Below are positions 8,570-16,627 of a stretch of 64,000 nt of DNA, one piece after another; the stretch's first letter is position 1; each line of letters opens with the position of its first letter. Under the pieces are notes generated by a model. That model was not told the DNA's origin. It saw only the letters and a list, made by a program, of their open reading frames with translations, and ran no database searches. The stretch is from Ketobacter sp964016105 (GTDB lineage: Bacteria > Pseudomonadota > Gammaproteobacteria > Pseudomonadales > Ketobacteraceae): the NCBI GenBank assembly GCA_964016105.1, contig CAXHEX010000006.1, forward strand, positions 1 to 64,000. The letters run 5' to 3'. The position numbers were made by a program, and so were the translations under genes.

Positions 8570-9739
8570 CTATTCTGTAATTTTTGGCAGTGGATAATTG
8601 AACTCTTCATAGACAAATCGGAAATCGTTACACAGCTGATGTTCGCTAATGGCGAGATTTTTCAAGCTGTAATGATGTTGGCTTCTGTAGGATTTTGCCT
8701 TTATCTGTTCCTGCTCCAGTTTGGCTACATAGGCCGCACTGGGGATGAATCCTAGAGTATCGTATAGGTCTAAAATCATTGTTTTTGGATCCTTCACCAG
8801 GTCTTCCATGACAGAGATGCTCCAATTCTGATCGGGAAACTGGGGTAGTTCAGTGAGTAAATGCTTGTAATAAAATTGCAGCATCGCGCTTAAATTATGT
8901 CTCCAGTAGTCAACGTTCACCTTGCCGTGAAAAATGCGGGCACCAATTAAAATAGAATTTATTTGTGAGGGAATGGATTTGGTGGGGTTGCGAAAGCAGG
9001 CAATAAACTTGGCGTCTGGAAAGTAATCACTCAGAGCACAAATCATGGGAGTGAATGATGGGTTTTTGGAAAGTAATACCCTGTCGTCTCCCTTAACGTA
9101 AAGGTGGCGTTGTATTAAGCGTTCGTAGGCCCGTAGGATTCGCTTTTTTTCAGATTCATCCAGATCGCGATCAAAGTAGGCCAAACGCCAAATCTCCGGT
9201 ACCGGAAACGGAAGAATCAGCAAAAAACACCCCAGTACGGGTATCAGACCGAGGTAGTCTTCTTCTGGAGCCCACAGCCCGGTTTGGTGTACGTCATCCA
9301 ACCCGCTGAGAATAATCCGATCCAGCCTATGCAAACCTTTCTGCAACCATCCACCAAATTGATCATCCAATTTGCCTATAAATAGCCAAATCAGTTTTTG
9401 GCTGATGGCAGGAGCGAACAAGAGTTCAGCCAACGAGAAGGTGGTAAATCGGCAATGATCCTGAGCTAATAAACGATGTAGGAAAGTGGTGCCGCTGCGG
9501 GGAACACCCACTATAAATAAAGGTGGGCCTACTTTTATTGAGCTAAACTTGGGGAAGAGAATATGGTCTAGTGCCAGAAAAAAACCGTTGAATAGCTGCA
9601 CCGAAAGTAACACCAGCCAAACCAGCGTCAATACTACAATTCGATATAGCCACGCTGTTTTTCCTTCAGTGGCGGGAGAGGGTTTCCAGGATTTGATGAA
9701 AAGGTTGGTATAGAGGAATAAGATTTTTCGGATACTCAT
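8570..9739 (-). CDS. membrane-anchored sulfotransferase family protein
   Basis: This 389-residue protein has one N-terminal transmembrane segment (about residues 33-58). The PAPS 5'-phosphosulfate loop FIVGVPRSGTTFLHRLL (RSGTT at 81-85) follows it. Later ACFRNPTKSIPSQ resembles the 3'-phosphate-binding segment. It would transfer sulfate from PAPS to a hydroxyl on a lipid or glycan at the membrane. It lies 73 bases upstream of the GT4 gene on the same strand, so sulfation and glycosylation may share a product. A second sulfotransferase and an arylsulfotransferase-like gene lie 7-10 kb away. The acceptor is unknown. Confidence 0.88.
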   Translation of the reverse strand: MSIRKILFLYTNLFIKSWKPSPATEGKTAWLYRIVVLTLVWLVLLSVQLFNGFFLALDHILFPKFSSIKVGPPLFIVGVPRSGTTFLHRLLAQDHCRFTTFSLAELLFAPAISQKLIWLFIGKLDDQFGGWLQKGLHRLDRIILSGLDDVHQTGLWAPEEDYLGLIPVLGCFLLILPFPVPEIWRLAYFDRDLDESEKKRILRAYERLIQRHLYVKGDDRVLLSKNPSFTPMICALSDYFPDAKFIACFRNPTKSIPSQINSILIGARIFHGKVNVDYWRHNLSAMLQFYYKHLLTELPQFPDQNWSISVMEDLVKDPKTMILDLYDTLGFIPSAAYVAKLEQEQIKAKSYRSQHHYSLKNLAISEHQLCNDFRFVYEEFNYPLPKITE

Positions 9740-10058
9740 GGAGTGTCGCTTGTTAGGGTAGTAATATTACAAAAATACCGAACTTTAGCGACAGATGTAT
9801 GACTGGGGAAGATGCGCTAATAATTGGCTTGTTTTCGGCTTTATTGTATTAGAATCAATTGGTTATGTTTTTGGGGAGGGCTCTTTTCCCTCACAATCTC
9901 AGGTCTTGGATGTGCGGTTTGCAGTTGAGAAACCACTTTTTGCCAAGAGTGGCTTTATACATTGTGCAAAAATTAAGCAACACAAGTCTCGATGAATCTT
10001 CGATCCAAGCTTGATACTTTGTGCGCATGTTAGCAGGGAAGAAAGGAGTGAATGGTAA
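9740..10058. other. intergenic region between divergent genes
   Basis: This stretch of about 320 bases lies between the leftward sulfotransferase and the rightward GNAT-like gene. It must hold both promoters. A 66-codon open frame at 9795-9995 has no recognisable family, signal or convincing ribosome-binding site, so I do not call it a gene. No repeats or RNA genes are evident. Confidence 0.4.
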
Positions 10059-10697
10059 GTGCTTAAGAAAATCGTCAAGGGATTGCTTTACCGCCCTTAT
10101 ACTCTCGTTGTTATTGAGCGAGAATTAGATGCGCCAGTGAGGTCGTATAAGACTTCCAAGCGTTGGGAAATACGGCAAATGATAGAGGCCGATTTGCCTC
10201 GATGTCAAACCTATTTATCCCATCAAATGGTGTTTTTCGCTGAGCTGTTCAAAACCAATTGCAAGGGCTTTGTCGCCGTTGAACACTCTACAGGGGATAT
10301 TATTGCGGTTGCCTGGTTTGCACCTGAAGACTTCTACGACAGTTATCATCGCTACACTTTTAAAGTGAATAGTCATGAGGTTTTTCAATTCGCTGGAGAG
10401 GTAGCCGAGCCTTTTCGCAAAACGCCTTTGGCTGTCCAGGTTCAAAATATGGCCTGGAAATATTGGTCGGCCCAGGGCAAAAAAATGGTGACAAGTAATA
10501 TTGAAAGCGATAACTCCGCATCGTTTCGTATGGCCTTTCATGTGGGATGGCGTGAAACTGGAACCCTGATTTGTCTACAGCGCTGGTTGGGATTGCAGTT
10601 TAGCCGAGTGGTTCACTATGAAGGTGAGCGATTCTCTAAATATCAAAAAAAGCGCAAAAAGATATCCGACAATCTAGAAGAAGTGAGCTCCACCTGA
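10059..10697 (+). CDS. GNAT-like acetyltransferase family protein
   Basis: This soluble protein of 212 residues starts at GTG, with AAAGGAG about ten bases upstream. The layout fits a GNAT N-acetyltransferase: WEIRQMIEADLPRC at the start of the fold, GFVAVEHSTGDIIAVAWFAPEDFYD as central strands, VQNMAWKYWSAQGKKMVTSNIESDNSASFRMAFHVGWRETG as the late helix-strand region (the usual ...N..S..lY.k.GF position). No clear Q/RxxGxG acetyl-CoA loop is visible, so it may be divergent. The C-terminus is very basic (KYQKKRKK). It appears monocistronic between a divergent sulfotransferase and a convergent metY. The substrate is unknown. Confidence 0.65.
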   Translation: MLKKIVKGLLYRPYTLVVIERELDAPVRSYKTSKRWEIRQMIEADLPRCQTYLSHQMVFFAELFKTNCKGFVAVEHSTGDIIAVAWFAPEDFYDSYHRYTFKVNSHEVFQFAGEVAEPFRKTPLAVQVQNMAWKYWSAQGKKMVTSNIESDNSASFRMAFHVGWRETGTLICLQRWLGLQFSRVVHYEGERFSKYQKKRKKISDNLEEVSST

Positions 10698-10746
10698 TCG
10701 TTGGTTGCGTGTAGTTAGTTGTTAGGTGATTGCCGCTGGAACACTG

Positions 10747-10772
10747 AAGCGGCCAAAACTGTTTGACCGCTT
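10747..10772 (+). terminator. hairpin terminator between GNAT-like gene and metY
   Basis: AAGCGG (10747-10752) pairs with CCGCTT (10767-10772). The stem extends inward by CAAA/TTTG across single mismatches. An AT-rich run with TTTTT follows on the plus strand. It lies between convergent genes. Confidence 0.6.
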
Positions 10773-10805
10773 ATTATTAATTTTTCAATGGTTTCAATAT
10801 CTAGT

Positions 10806-12077
10806 TTACGCTTTTTCTAAGGCTTGACTGACGTCAGCGATAATGTCATCGATATGTTCGATACCCACTGAAATGCGAATTAAATCAGGGCTGACCCCTG
10901 CGGCGGCCAGTTCAGATTCGTTTAACTGGCGGTGAGTCGTGGAGGCTGGATGGCAGGCTAACGACTTGGCATCTCCAATATTCACCAGGCGAAGTATCAT
11001 CTGCAATGCGTCAATAAAACGGGCACCAGCGGCTTGTCCTCCGGCAATACCAAAACTTAGAATTCCCGAAGCCTTGCCGTTGGTTATTTTGTTGCAAGCT
11101 TTATGGTAAGGGCTATCGGCCAAAGCGGCGTAGTTGACCCATTCAACTTTAGGATGCTGTTGCAGATATCGGGCAAGTTTTTCTGCGTTATCACAATGCC
11201 TTTCCATCCTCAGGCCCAAGGTTTCTATTCCTTGTAAAATTTGAAACGCATTCATAGGTGACAGAGCTGCGCCGGTATTGCGTAGGGGTACCACACGACA
11301 ACGACCAATATAAGCGGCTGCGCCCAGGGCCTCGGTGTAAATGACGCCATGGTAGGATGGGTCCGGTTCATTTAGCACTGCGAAGCGCTCTTTGTTTGCA
11401 GCCCAATCAAACTTGCCCGAGTCCACAATGACCCCACCTACGGAGGTGCCGTGCCCGCCCATGTACTTGGTGAGGGAGTGCACTACGATATCGGCTCCTA
11501 ATTCAAAAGGTCGGCAAAGATAAGGTGTTGCCACCGTGTTATCAACGATCAACGGCACTCCCCAGCTGTGGGCAATCTCAGCCAATTTGGCTATATCAAC
11601 CACGTTGCCGGCCGGGTTGCCAATGGATTCACAGAACACAGCTTTGGTTTTACCATCAATAGCTTTCTCAAATCCTGCAAAGTCATCATGGGATACCATG
11701 CGAGCTTCTATCCCTTGTTTTGGCAATGTATGGGCAAAAAGATTGTAGGTGCCGCCATAGAGCTGGCTGGTGCTGACGATGTTATCTCCCACTTCACAAA
11801 TGCATTGCAGTGCGTAGGTTATGGCTGCCATACCTGATGCCAAACCCAGAGCACCAATGCCGCCTTCCATTGCCGCCACTCTTTGTTCCAGAACCTCTGT
11901 TGTTGGATTCATAATACGTGTATAAATGTTGCCCGGTACCTTAAGGTCAAAAAGATCAGCGCCATGCTGGGTGTCATCAAATGTGTATGACGTGGTTTGG
12001 TAAATAGGAACCGCTGCGGCTTTGGTGGTGGCTTCCGACTGATATCCTTGGTGCAGCGCGATTGACTCCAGCTTCAT
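10806..12077 (-). CDS. metY: O-acetylhomoserine sulfhydrylase (MetY)
   Basis: This cytoplasmic PLP enzyme of 423 residues joins O-acetylhomoserine with sulfide, or methanethiol, to give homocysteine or methionine. It matches the family over its full length: TTSYTFDDTQHGADLF, NPTTEVLEQRVAAMEGG, YGGTYNLF, the PLP-lysine segment VHSLTKYMGGHGTSVGG, and the C-terminal SLACHPASTTHRQLNESE with the conserved Arg/His active-site residues. The start ATG is well placed, with GGAG upstream. The gene is alone, with a divergent cytochrome b gene 115 bases upstream. I looked for a SAM riboswitch in that gap and saw none. Confidence 0.95.
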   Translation of the reverse strand: MKLESIALHQGYQSEATTKAAAVPIYQTTSYTFDDTQHGADLFDLKVPGNIYTRIMNPTTEVLEQRVAAMEGGIGALGLASGMAAITYALQCICEVGDNIVSTSQLYGGTYNLFAHTLPKQGIEARMVSHDDFAGFEKAIDGKTKAVFCESIGNPAGNVVDIAKLAEIAHSWGVPLIVDNTVATPYLCRPFELGADIVVHSLTKYMGGHGTSVGGVIVDSGKFDWAANKERFAVLNEPDPSYHGVIYTEALGAAAYIGRCRVVPLRNTGAALSPMNAFQILQGIETLGLRMERHCDNAEKLARYLQQHPKVEWVNYAALADSPYHKACNKITNGKASGILSFGIAGGQAAGARFIDALQMILRLVNIGDAKSLACHPASTTHRQLNESELAAAGVSPDLIRISVGIEHIDDIIADVSQALEKA

Positions 12078-12192
12078 ATTCTTATTCTCCGTTGTTGGTG
12101 TTATGGTCGTGATTCTAACGAGCCTGGTTGAAGTCAGGCAAACCTATTTAAGCAGTTCTGTTTGTAGCGCTTTAATCAAGAGGATGATCTAC

Positions 12193-12837
12193 ATGAAAAT
12201 ATGGGATGGATTTGTACGAGTCTACCATTGGGCCCAGGTTGTTTTAATCGCAGCGTTATGGTGGACGGCTGAAGAGGGGGAGATGGTGTGGCATCAGTGG
12301 CTTGCCATGACCCTGTTGGCATTTTGGCTTACCCGCTTGGGATGGGGATTGTTTGGCTCAGAAACTGCCAGGTTCAGCTCGTTTGTTAAACCGCCTTATA
12401 AGGCGATTCAATATGGCAGAGCCCTTCTGCAGGGAAAAGCGTCCCATGGAATAGGCCATGATCCCCTGGGTGCTTGGATGATAGTGGCGCTGCTGCTGAT
12501 TTTGGGTGTCCAGATGACCAGTGGATTGTTTGCTACCGATGAAATCTTTGTGGAAGGCCCACTGGCCCAATATGTTTCAGCGGATGTGGCGACTTTCATC
12601 ACCCAGATACATCATATGAACTTCAACGTTCTGCTTGGTCTCGCCGCCATTCACATTGCCGCCGTTTTGATAATGCAATGGCGGGGTATGAATTTGATTA
12701 GTCCCATGATTGAGGGGCGGGATTACGTTAGAAGCGTCACCCAAGCCGGACCGGAATTTAAGCCGGTTTGGAAGGCTTGGGTACTTTTCGCTGTGTTTTG
12801 GATAGGGCTTTATATTTGGTTTAGAACGGTGCTTTAA
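12193..12837 (+). CDS. cytochrome b561 family protein
   Basis: This 214-residue inner-membrane di-haem b protein has four transmembrane helices. Haem-ligand histidines are visible in each helix region: VYHW near residue 12, WHQW near 35, IHHMNF and IHIAAV in the third and fourth helices. The C-terminal segment contains GRDYVRSVTQAGP. Proteins of this type pass electrons between quinol and periplasmic c-type cytochromes. I take the ATG at 12193 (MKIWDGF) because AGAGG lies nine bases upstream and the family starts there; a longer frame from 12103 is unlikely. It converges on the cytochrome c' gene with a 4-base overlap, and the two gene types often sit together. Confidence 0.9.
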   Translation: MKIWDGFVRVYHWAQVVLIAALWWTAEEGEMVWHQWLAMTLLAFWLTRLGWGLFGSETARFSSFVKPPYKAIQYGRALLQGKASHGIGHDPLGAWMIVALLLILGVQMTSGLFATDEIFVEGPLAQYVSADVATFITQIHHMNFNVLLGLAAIHIAAVLIMQWRGMNLISPMIEGRDYVRSVTQAGPEFKPVWKAWVLFAVFWIGLYIWFRTVL

Positions 12838-13289
12838 CGGTTTTTAAAATCGCTATGGCAGCTTTTGCAGTTTTTGGCGGTTGCACCGAACACGGGTTTG
12901 ATCTTATCCATGGAGCCGGTAGCGGCCGCACTGGCCAGGTTGTCAGCGTCTTTTTGAAACTGAGTGAGTTTAGCCTTAAATTCACTCATGTCGCTCCAGA
13001 CTGCCGGTTTCGCTTTGGTATCTCCTTTGTCTGATCCAGGGAACGTAAAGCCCTCCAAGGGCATTTTTGACAGGGCTTTTACACTATCAGCACGGTAGGC
13101 AAACTCTTCTGCATTAAAGTCCTTCTTGCCCTTGACCATGGCGCCCATGTGGCCAAAGTGGGTGGCTACTAAGCTGAACACTGATTGACGGTACTCGATA
13201 GCGTCCTCAGCTTTTTCAAAGGCAGATACAAAACTACTGGACAATACTAAACTGACTGTTCCCGCTACTAAACTCAAACGTTTTATCAT
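12834..13289 (-). CDS. cytochrome c'
   Basis: This periplasmic class II cytochrome c of 151 residues has a signal peptide ending near VSAFEKAEDA. A four-helix bundle follows, with YRQSVFSLVATHFGHMGAMV at its start. The C-terminal haem motif CKSCH lies about nine residues from the end (NCKSCHSDFKNR), the normal position for cytochrome c'. Members bind NO and CO and protect against nitrosative stress, or act in electron transfer. The neighbouring convergent cytochrome b561 is a plausible redox partner. Confidence 0.94.
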   Translation of the reverse strand: MIKRLSLVAGTVSLVLSSSFVSAFEKAEDAIEYRQSVFSLVATHFGHMGAMVKGKKDFNAEEFAYRADSVKALSKMPLEGFTFPGSDKGDTKAKPAVWSDMSEFKAKLTQFQKDADNLASAAATGSMDKIKPVFGATAKNCKSCHSDFKNR

Positions 13290-13491
13290 GGTTGCTCTCC
13301 AAACTCGCTACAACATCTCTCTACTAGGAACCCACTTGGATCAAGCCAGCGGGATTCGGTTCCATCATATCTGAATTGGGCGGGTCATCAATTCGATTTC
13401 TTTCATAAGTAGTATGATTGAAACGTGGTTTTTTCGAATTCTCGGATGGTCATAATGCTATTTGGAATAGAAGACCAGAAAGATAACTTCG

Positions 13492-14712
13492 GTGAAATCA
13501 TTAAGTCAGCAGCAGGCTAATATGTCCTACCAGCAACATCAATCCCATCCCCATGCTGGAATAGCGGTAATAATGGCTATGACTATGGCTTTGGGGCCCC
13601 TAGCACTGGATGCGTATTTACCTGCGTTTCCTGCCATGGCCGCCAGCCTGAACGTGAGTGCGCACCAAATTTCTCTCAGTGTGTCTATTTATGTGTTCGT
13701 GTTGGCCTTAGGTCAGCTGGTGGGTGGGCCACTGTCGGACCGGTGGGGTCGAGCACCGGTGATGCTGGCGGGGCTTACCACTTTCGGCGTTGCCAGTTTC
13801 CTGATTGGTCACGCGCAAACCCTGAATCAGTTGTTGCTATTGCGTGCCCTGCAGGCGTTTGGGGGAGGTTGGGCCACAGTCTGTGTGCCGGCCATGGTTC
13901 GCGATCGCCTTTCTGGCGTCGAAGCGGCACGCTTCTTTAGTCTGATTGGTCTGATCATGATCCTGGCCCCAGCGATTGCTCCGTCTTTGGGTAGCTTGAT
14001 TCTAATGAGTTATAACTGGCCGGCTATCTTCATTGTATTGACTATCTATGCTTTGGCACTGGCTCTACTGAGTAAAAGGGTGTTGTTCCGGGGGAATTTC
14101 AAACCGCCGGCCCCCACCGAGGTGCTGTCGATCTGGAAACGCTATGGTGTAGTATTCTCCGTGCGGCCTGCTTTGCGATATATGTTGTTACAGACATTTA
14201 GTTTTGCCGTGATGTTACTGTTTATCACCCATTCCTCATTTATCTATCAAGAACATTTCGGAGCCAGCGAATCCAAATTCGCGTTGCTTTTTGGTGCCAA
14301 CATTCTGTTTATGGTAATAGCGAACCTATCTAATCGAAAACTACTCAAGCAGCTCAGTCCCCAAAACATATTACGCTGGAGCATTACTCTTCAGGCCATA
14401 GGTATTTTGCTTTTAATACTGGTGAGCACACTTGCGCCGGTAATTTGGTTGTTCCTTCCGGCCATGATGATCACTGTTGGAGCCATGGGTGCAGTTACCC
14501 CTAATACCCAGGCCTGTTTTATGGAATACTTTTCCCGTAATGGCGGAACCGCTTCTGCGCTATTGGGCGCAACTCAATTTTCTGTTGCAGGGTTAATCTC
14601 GGCAGCTTCAGCTTTGTTACCGGAAACTATTTTGGCTGTGGTATTGGCTCAGGCTGGCTGTTCTCTAATATGTTTGCTTTTGGTGTGGGGAGGCGCCAAT
14701 GGGGAGTCATAG
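13492..14712 (+). CDS. Bcr/CflA-type MFS drug efflux transporter
   Basis: This 406-residue inner-membrane transporter of the major facilitator superfamily has twelve predicted helices. The DHA1 Bcr/CflA hallmark is LGPLALDAYLPAFPAM in helix 1. Motif A is GGPLSDRWGRAPVMLAGL between helices 2 and 3. QAFGGGWATVCVPAMVRDR is in helix 4, and a motif-C-like APAIAPSLGSLI is in helix 5. It would export drugs or small metabolites by proton antiport. The GTG at 13492 gives an N-terminus with a His/Gln-rich tail; the ATG at 13522 is an alternative, and neither has a strong ribosome-binding site. It is probably monocistronic. Confidence 0.93.
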   Translation: MKSLSQQQANMSYQQHQSHPHAGIAVIMAMTMALGPLALDAYLPAFPAMAASLNVSAHQISLSVSIYVFVLALGQLVGGPLSDRWGRAPVMLAGLTTFGVASFLIGHAQTLNQLLLLRALQAFGGGWATVCVPAMVRDRLSGVEAARFFSLIGLIMILAPAIAPSLGSLILMSYNWPAIFIVLTIYALALALLSKRVLFRGNFKPPAPTEVLSIWKRYGVVFSVRPALRYMLLQTFSFAVMLLFITHSSFIYQEHFGASESKFALLFGANILFMVIANLSNRKLLKQLSPQNILRWSITLQAIGILLLILVSTLAPVIWLFLPAMMITVGAMGAVTPNTQACFMEYFSRNGGTASALLGATQFSVAGLISAASALLPETILAVVLAQAGCSLICLLLVWGGANGES

Positions 14713-14888
14713 CAACTGAGTGGAAAAGTTCCCATTAATTTTTGATTTTGTGCACCAGTCGTCGGTTTCTGTTTCGGCGGCTCCTTAGTCAATGCTTGTA
14801 TAATCATAATCTTACGGTATGCTGCTCGCTTGGCGCCATTGCTGACAAATTCGTCAATTTTCACTTTTCTTCCTGCAAGTAGTTGTAT

Positions 14889-15779
14889 ATGAAAATCAGA
14901 ACTCAATTCAATCTGGCGTTGTTGTCGGTTTTTATTCCTAGCTGTGCACTCAGTCTATGGTTTGTGCATGAAACTTTGATTCAAAATGCAAAGATGGAAG
15001 TGCTTGCCAATGCCGGGCTAATGATGGAAACCGCCATGTCGGTACGCGGCTATACCATCGATGAGGTGAGGCCCCAATTAGCCAAACAGATGGTCCATGA
15101 GTTTTACCCGCAAACGGTTCCGGCTTTCGCTGCCATTGAGGTGTTTGATCGCTTGCAGAAAAATTATCCCGACTACTCCTATCGTGAAGCAACCCTGAAC
15201 CCCACTAATCCTCGAGATAAGGCCACAGAATGGGAGCACCTTAACGTGGTGCACCAGTTTCGAACCAGCGACCAAACTGAATTGCAGGGCGAACGCCTTG
15301 GCGTTGACGGCAAAAAGTTTTTATATCTTGCTCGGCCCATAAAAATAACCAATCCAGCTTGTCTTGCCTGTCACGACGATCCCAAAGACGCTCCAGCGCC
15401 GCTATTAGAGAAATACGGTGATCGTAACGGATTCTATTGGCGCCTTAATGAGGTGGTGGGAGCCCAAATCGTGACGGTTCCGTCCGATGTTCCCATTAAG
15501 AATGCTCAGCGGGTAGTATGGATGGTGTCGGGATTGATGTTGGCTTCAATGTTGCTGTTGCTTATTGTGTTGAATGTGATACTGAGCAGAGTGGTGATCA
15601 GGCCGATACAGCAATTGTCGGAACAAAGTGATCAAATTAGCCTTGGGAATTTGGATATACCCGAGTTTGACGAGAAGGGAGCAGATGAGATTCGGCGTTT
15701 GCGAGGGTCATTCAATCGCATGCGACGTAGTGTTGAACGCGCTATGTCATTGTTGAACGTGGAAGACCCCCGCGCCTAA
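14889..15779 (+). CDS. DUF3365 haem-binding periplasmic sensor with HAMP domain
   Basis: This membrane protein of 296 residues has a transmembrane helix at about 8-28 and a periplasmic Tll0287-like/DUF3365 domain with one c-type haem motif (NPACLACHDDP). A second transmembrane helix is at about 210-235, and a HAMP domain follows (RPIQQLSEQSDQISLGNLD ... ADEIRRLRGSFNRM). There is no kinase, methyl-accepting or cyclase domain after the HAMP, so output must go through a partner. The next gene starts 21 bases downstream and encodes a degenerate cyclase-like protein, the obvious candidate. The start is the ATG at 14889 rather than the TTG two codons earlier. Sensing of redox state or a gas by the haem is an inference. 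Confidence 0.85.
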   Translation: MKIRTQFNLALLSVFIPSCALSLWFVHETLIQNAKMEVLANAGLMMETAMSVRGYTIDEVRPQLAKQMVHEFYPQTVPAFAAIEVFDRLQKNYPDYSYREATLNPTNPRDKATEWEHLNVVHQFRTSDQTELQGERLGVDGKKFLYLARPIKITNPACLACHDDPKDAPAPLLEKYGDRNGFYWRLNEVVGAQIVTVPSDVPIKNAQRVVWMVSGLMLASMLLLLIVLNVILSRVVIRPIQQLSEQSDQISLGNLDIPEFDEKGADEIRRLRGSFNRMRRSVERAMSLLNVEDPRA

Positions 15780-15800
15780 CAGTTAAGTGAGGGTTGCATC

Positions 15801-16562
15801 ATGACGCCAACAGAACCAGGGCCACCATCCAAGACTGTGATCTTAGCGGTGGATGTGGTCAGCGGTAGTGGGGTGTCGGAGGATGCCCATCAATCAGTTA
15901 AGCACGCGGTTATTGGAGTTGTGGGGTTCACAGCGGAGCTGCAATTTGGCGTGTCGAACAACGACATACCGGTGTTGGCCGTGTTTAAATCCAATGCTCC
16001 TTTGACCGTGCTGTTGCCCGCCCTGGTAGAGAAATTGGATGGGTTGGATAGAACCTATGGAATTCGCACACACTTATTGCTGCACTACGGCATGGTGTTC
16101 ACTCAAATGAGCCGGGGCAATGTGGTGTATGTAGGTTCTGCATTACAAACCGCGCGTCGATACTTGCGTACTCTTACTAATCCCGAATCCAGCAGGTTGG
16201 CCACTCGGGATTTTGCACGCTCAGATAAAGCTGCGGGCTTGGGTTTTCGCGGCAATGACAACGATGCTTTAGCCATATTAGAGTTCTCTAGAAGATCTGC
16301 GCAAGCAAAGCAAAATAATCCTTTGCTTACTCCCTCCCAGGTTCAGAGTATTACTCCCTTGTTGGCCCAGCACATTGGTCCCCTCGCTCTGGCGTTAGTG
16401 AAAGACCTTAGCCGACGATCGTCCTCGCTAGCAATTTTGGTTCAAAACTTGGGTCGTGAGATAGACGATTCCACGTCTAGAAAGCGGTTTGAAGCGGATG
16501 TGTGGATGATATTGAAGGGTAGAAACGAAAAAGGCGGTGGCAATACCCGATCAGGAGTGTGA
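15801..16562 (+). CDS. degenerate class III cyclase-like domain with C-terminal DUF8082-like domain
   Basis: This soluble protein of 253 residues has two parts. Residues about 10-150 resemble the adenylate/guanylate cyclase homology fold: TVILAVDVVSG as first strand, then YGIRTHLLLHYGMVF and NVVYVGSALQTARRYLRTL, where active cyclases have a Gly-rich strand and a YVG..VN.AARL helix. The metal-binding aspartates are not evident, so activity is doubtful. Residues about 175-240 (LTPSQVQSITPLLAQHIGPLALALVKDLSRRSSSLAILVQ) fit DUF8082, a domain found at the end of signalling kinases and cyclases. It follows the haem-HAMP gene by 21 bases, with a GTGAGGG ribosome-binding site. Both assignments are from memory of the families. 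Confidence 0.6.
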   Translation: MTPTEPGPPSKTVILAVDVVSGSGVSEDAHQSVKHAVIGVVGFTAELQFGVSNNDIPVLAVFKSNAPLTVLLPALVEKLDGLDRTYGIRTHLLLHYGMVFTQMSRGNVVYVGSALQTARRYLRTLTNPESSRLATRDFARSDKAAGLGFRGNDNDALAILEFSRRSAQAKQNNPLLTPSQVQSITPLLAQHIGPLALALVKDLSRRSSSLAILVQNLGREIDDSTSRKRFEADVWMILKGRNEKGGGNTRSGV

Positions 16563-16576
16563 TTGGTTTACCGTCA

Positions 16577-16603
16577 GCGCAGACTGTTGGCGACAGTCTG
16601 CGC
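16577..16603. terminator. strong hairpin between convergent genes
   Basis: GCGCAGACTGT (16577-16587) and ACAGTCTGCGC (16593-16603) form a perfect 11-bp stem with a 5-base loop. It sits between the convergent DUF8082 and arylsulfotransferase-like genes. There is no T-run on either side, so it is a weak candidate for intrinsic termination but a likely 3'-end structure. Confidence 0.5.
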
Positions 16604-16627
16604 AGCTGGAACAGGTAATGGGTCTTT

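Noticed and set aside
9795..9995. 66-codon open frame between divergent genes
   Set aside because: No family, signal peptide or membrane helix, poor ribosome-binding site, and it overlaps the likely promoter region.
12078..12192. possible SAM riboswitch upstream of metY
   Set aside because: The 115-base gap is short and shows no conserved SAM-aptamer helices.
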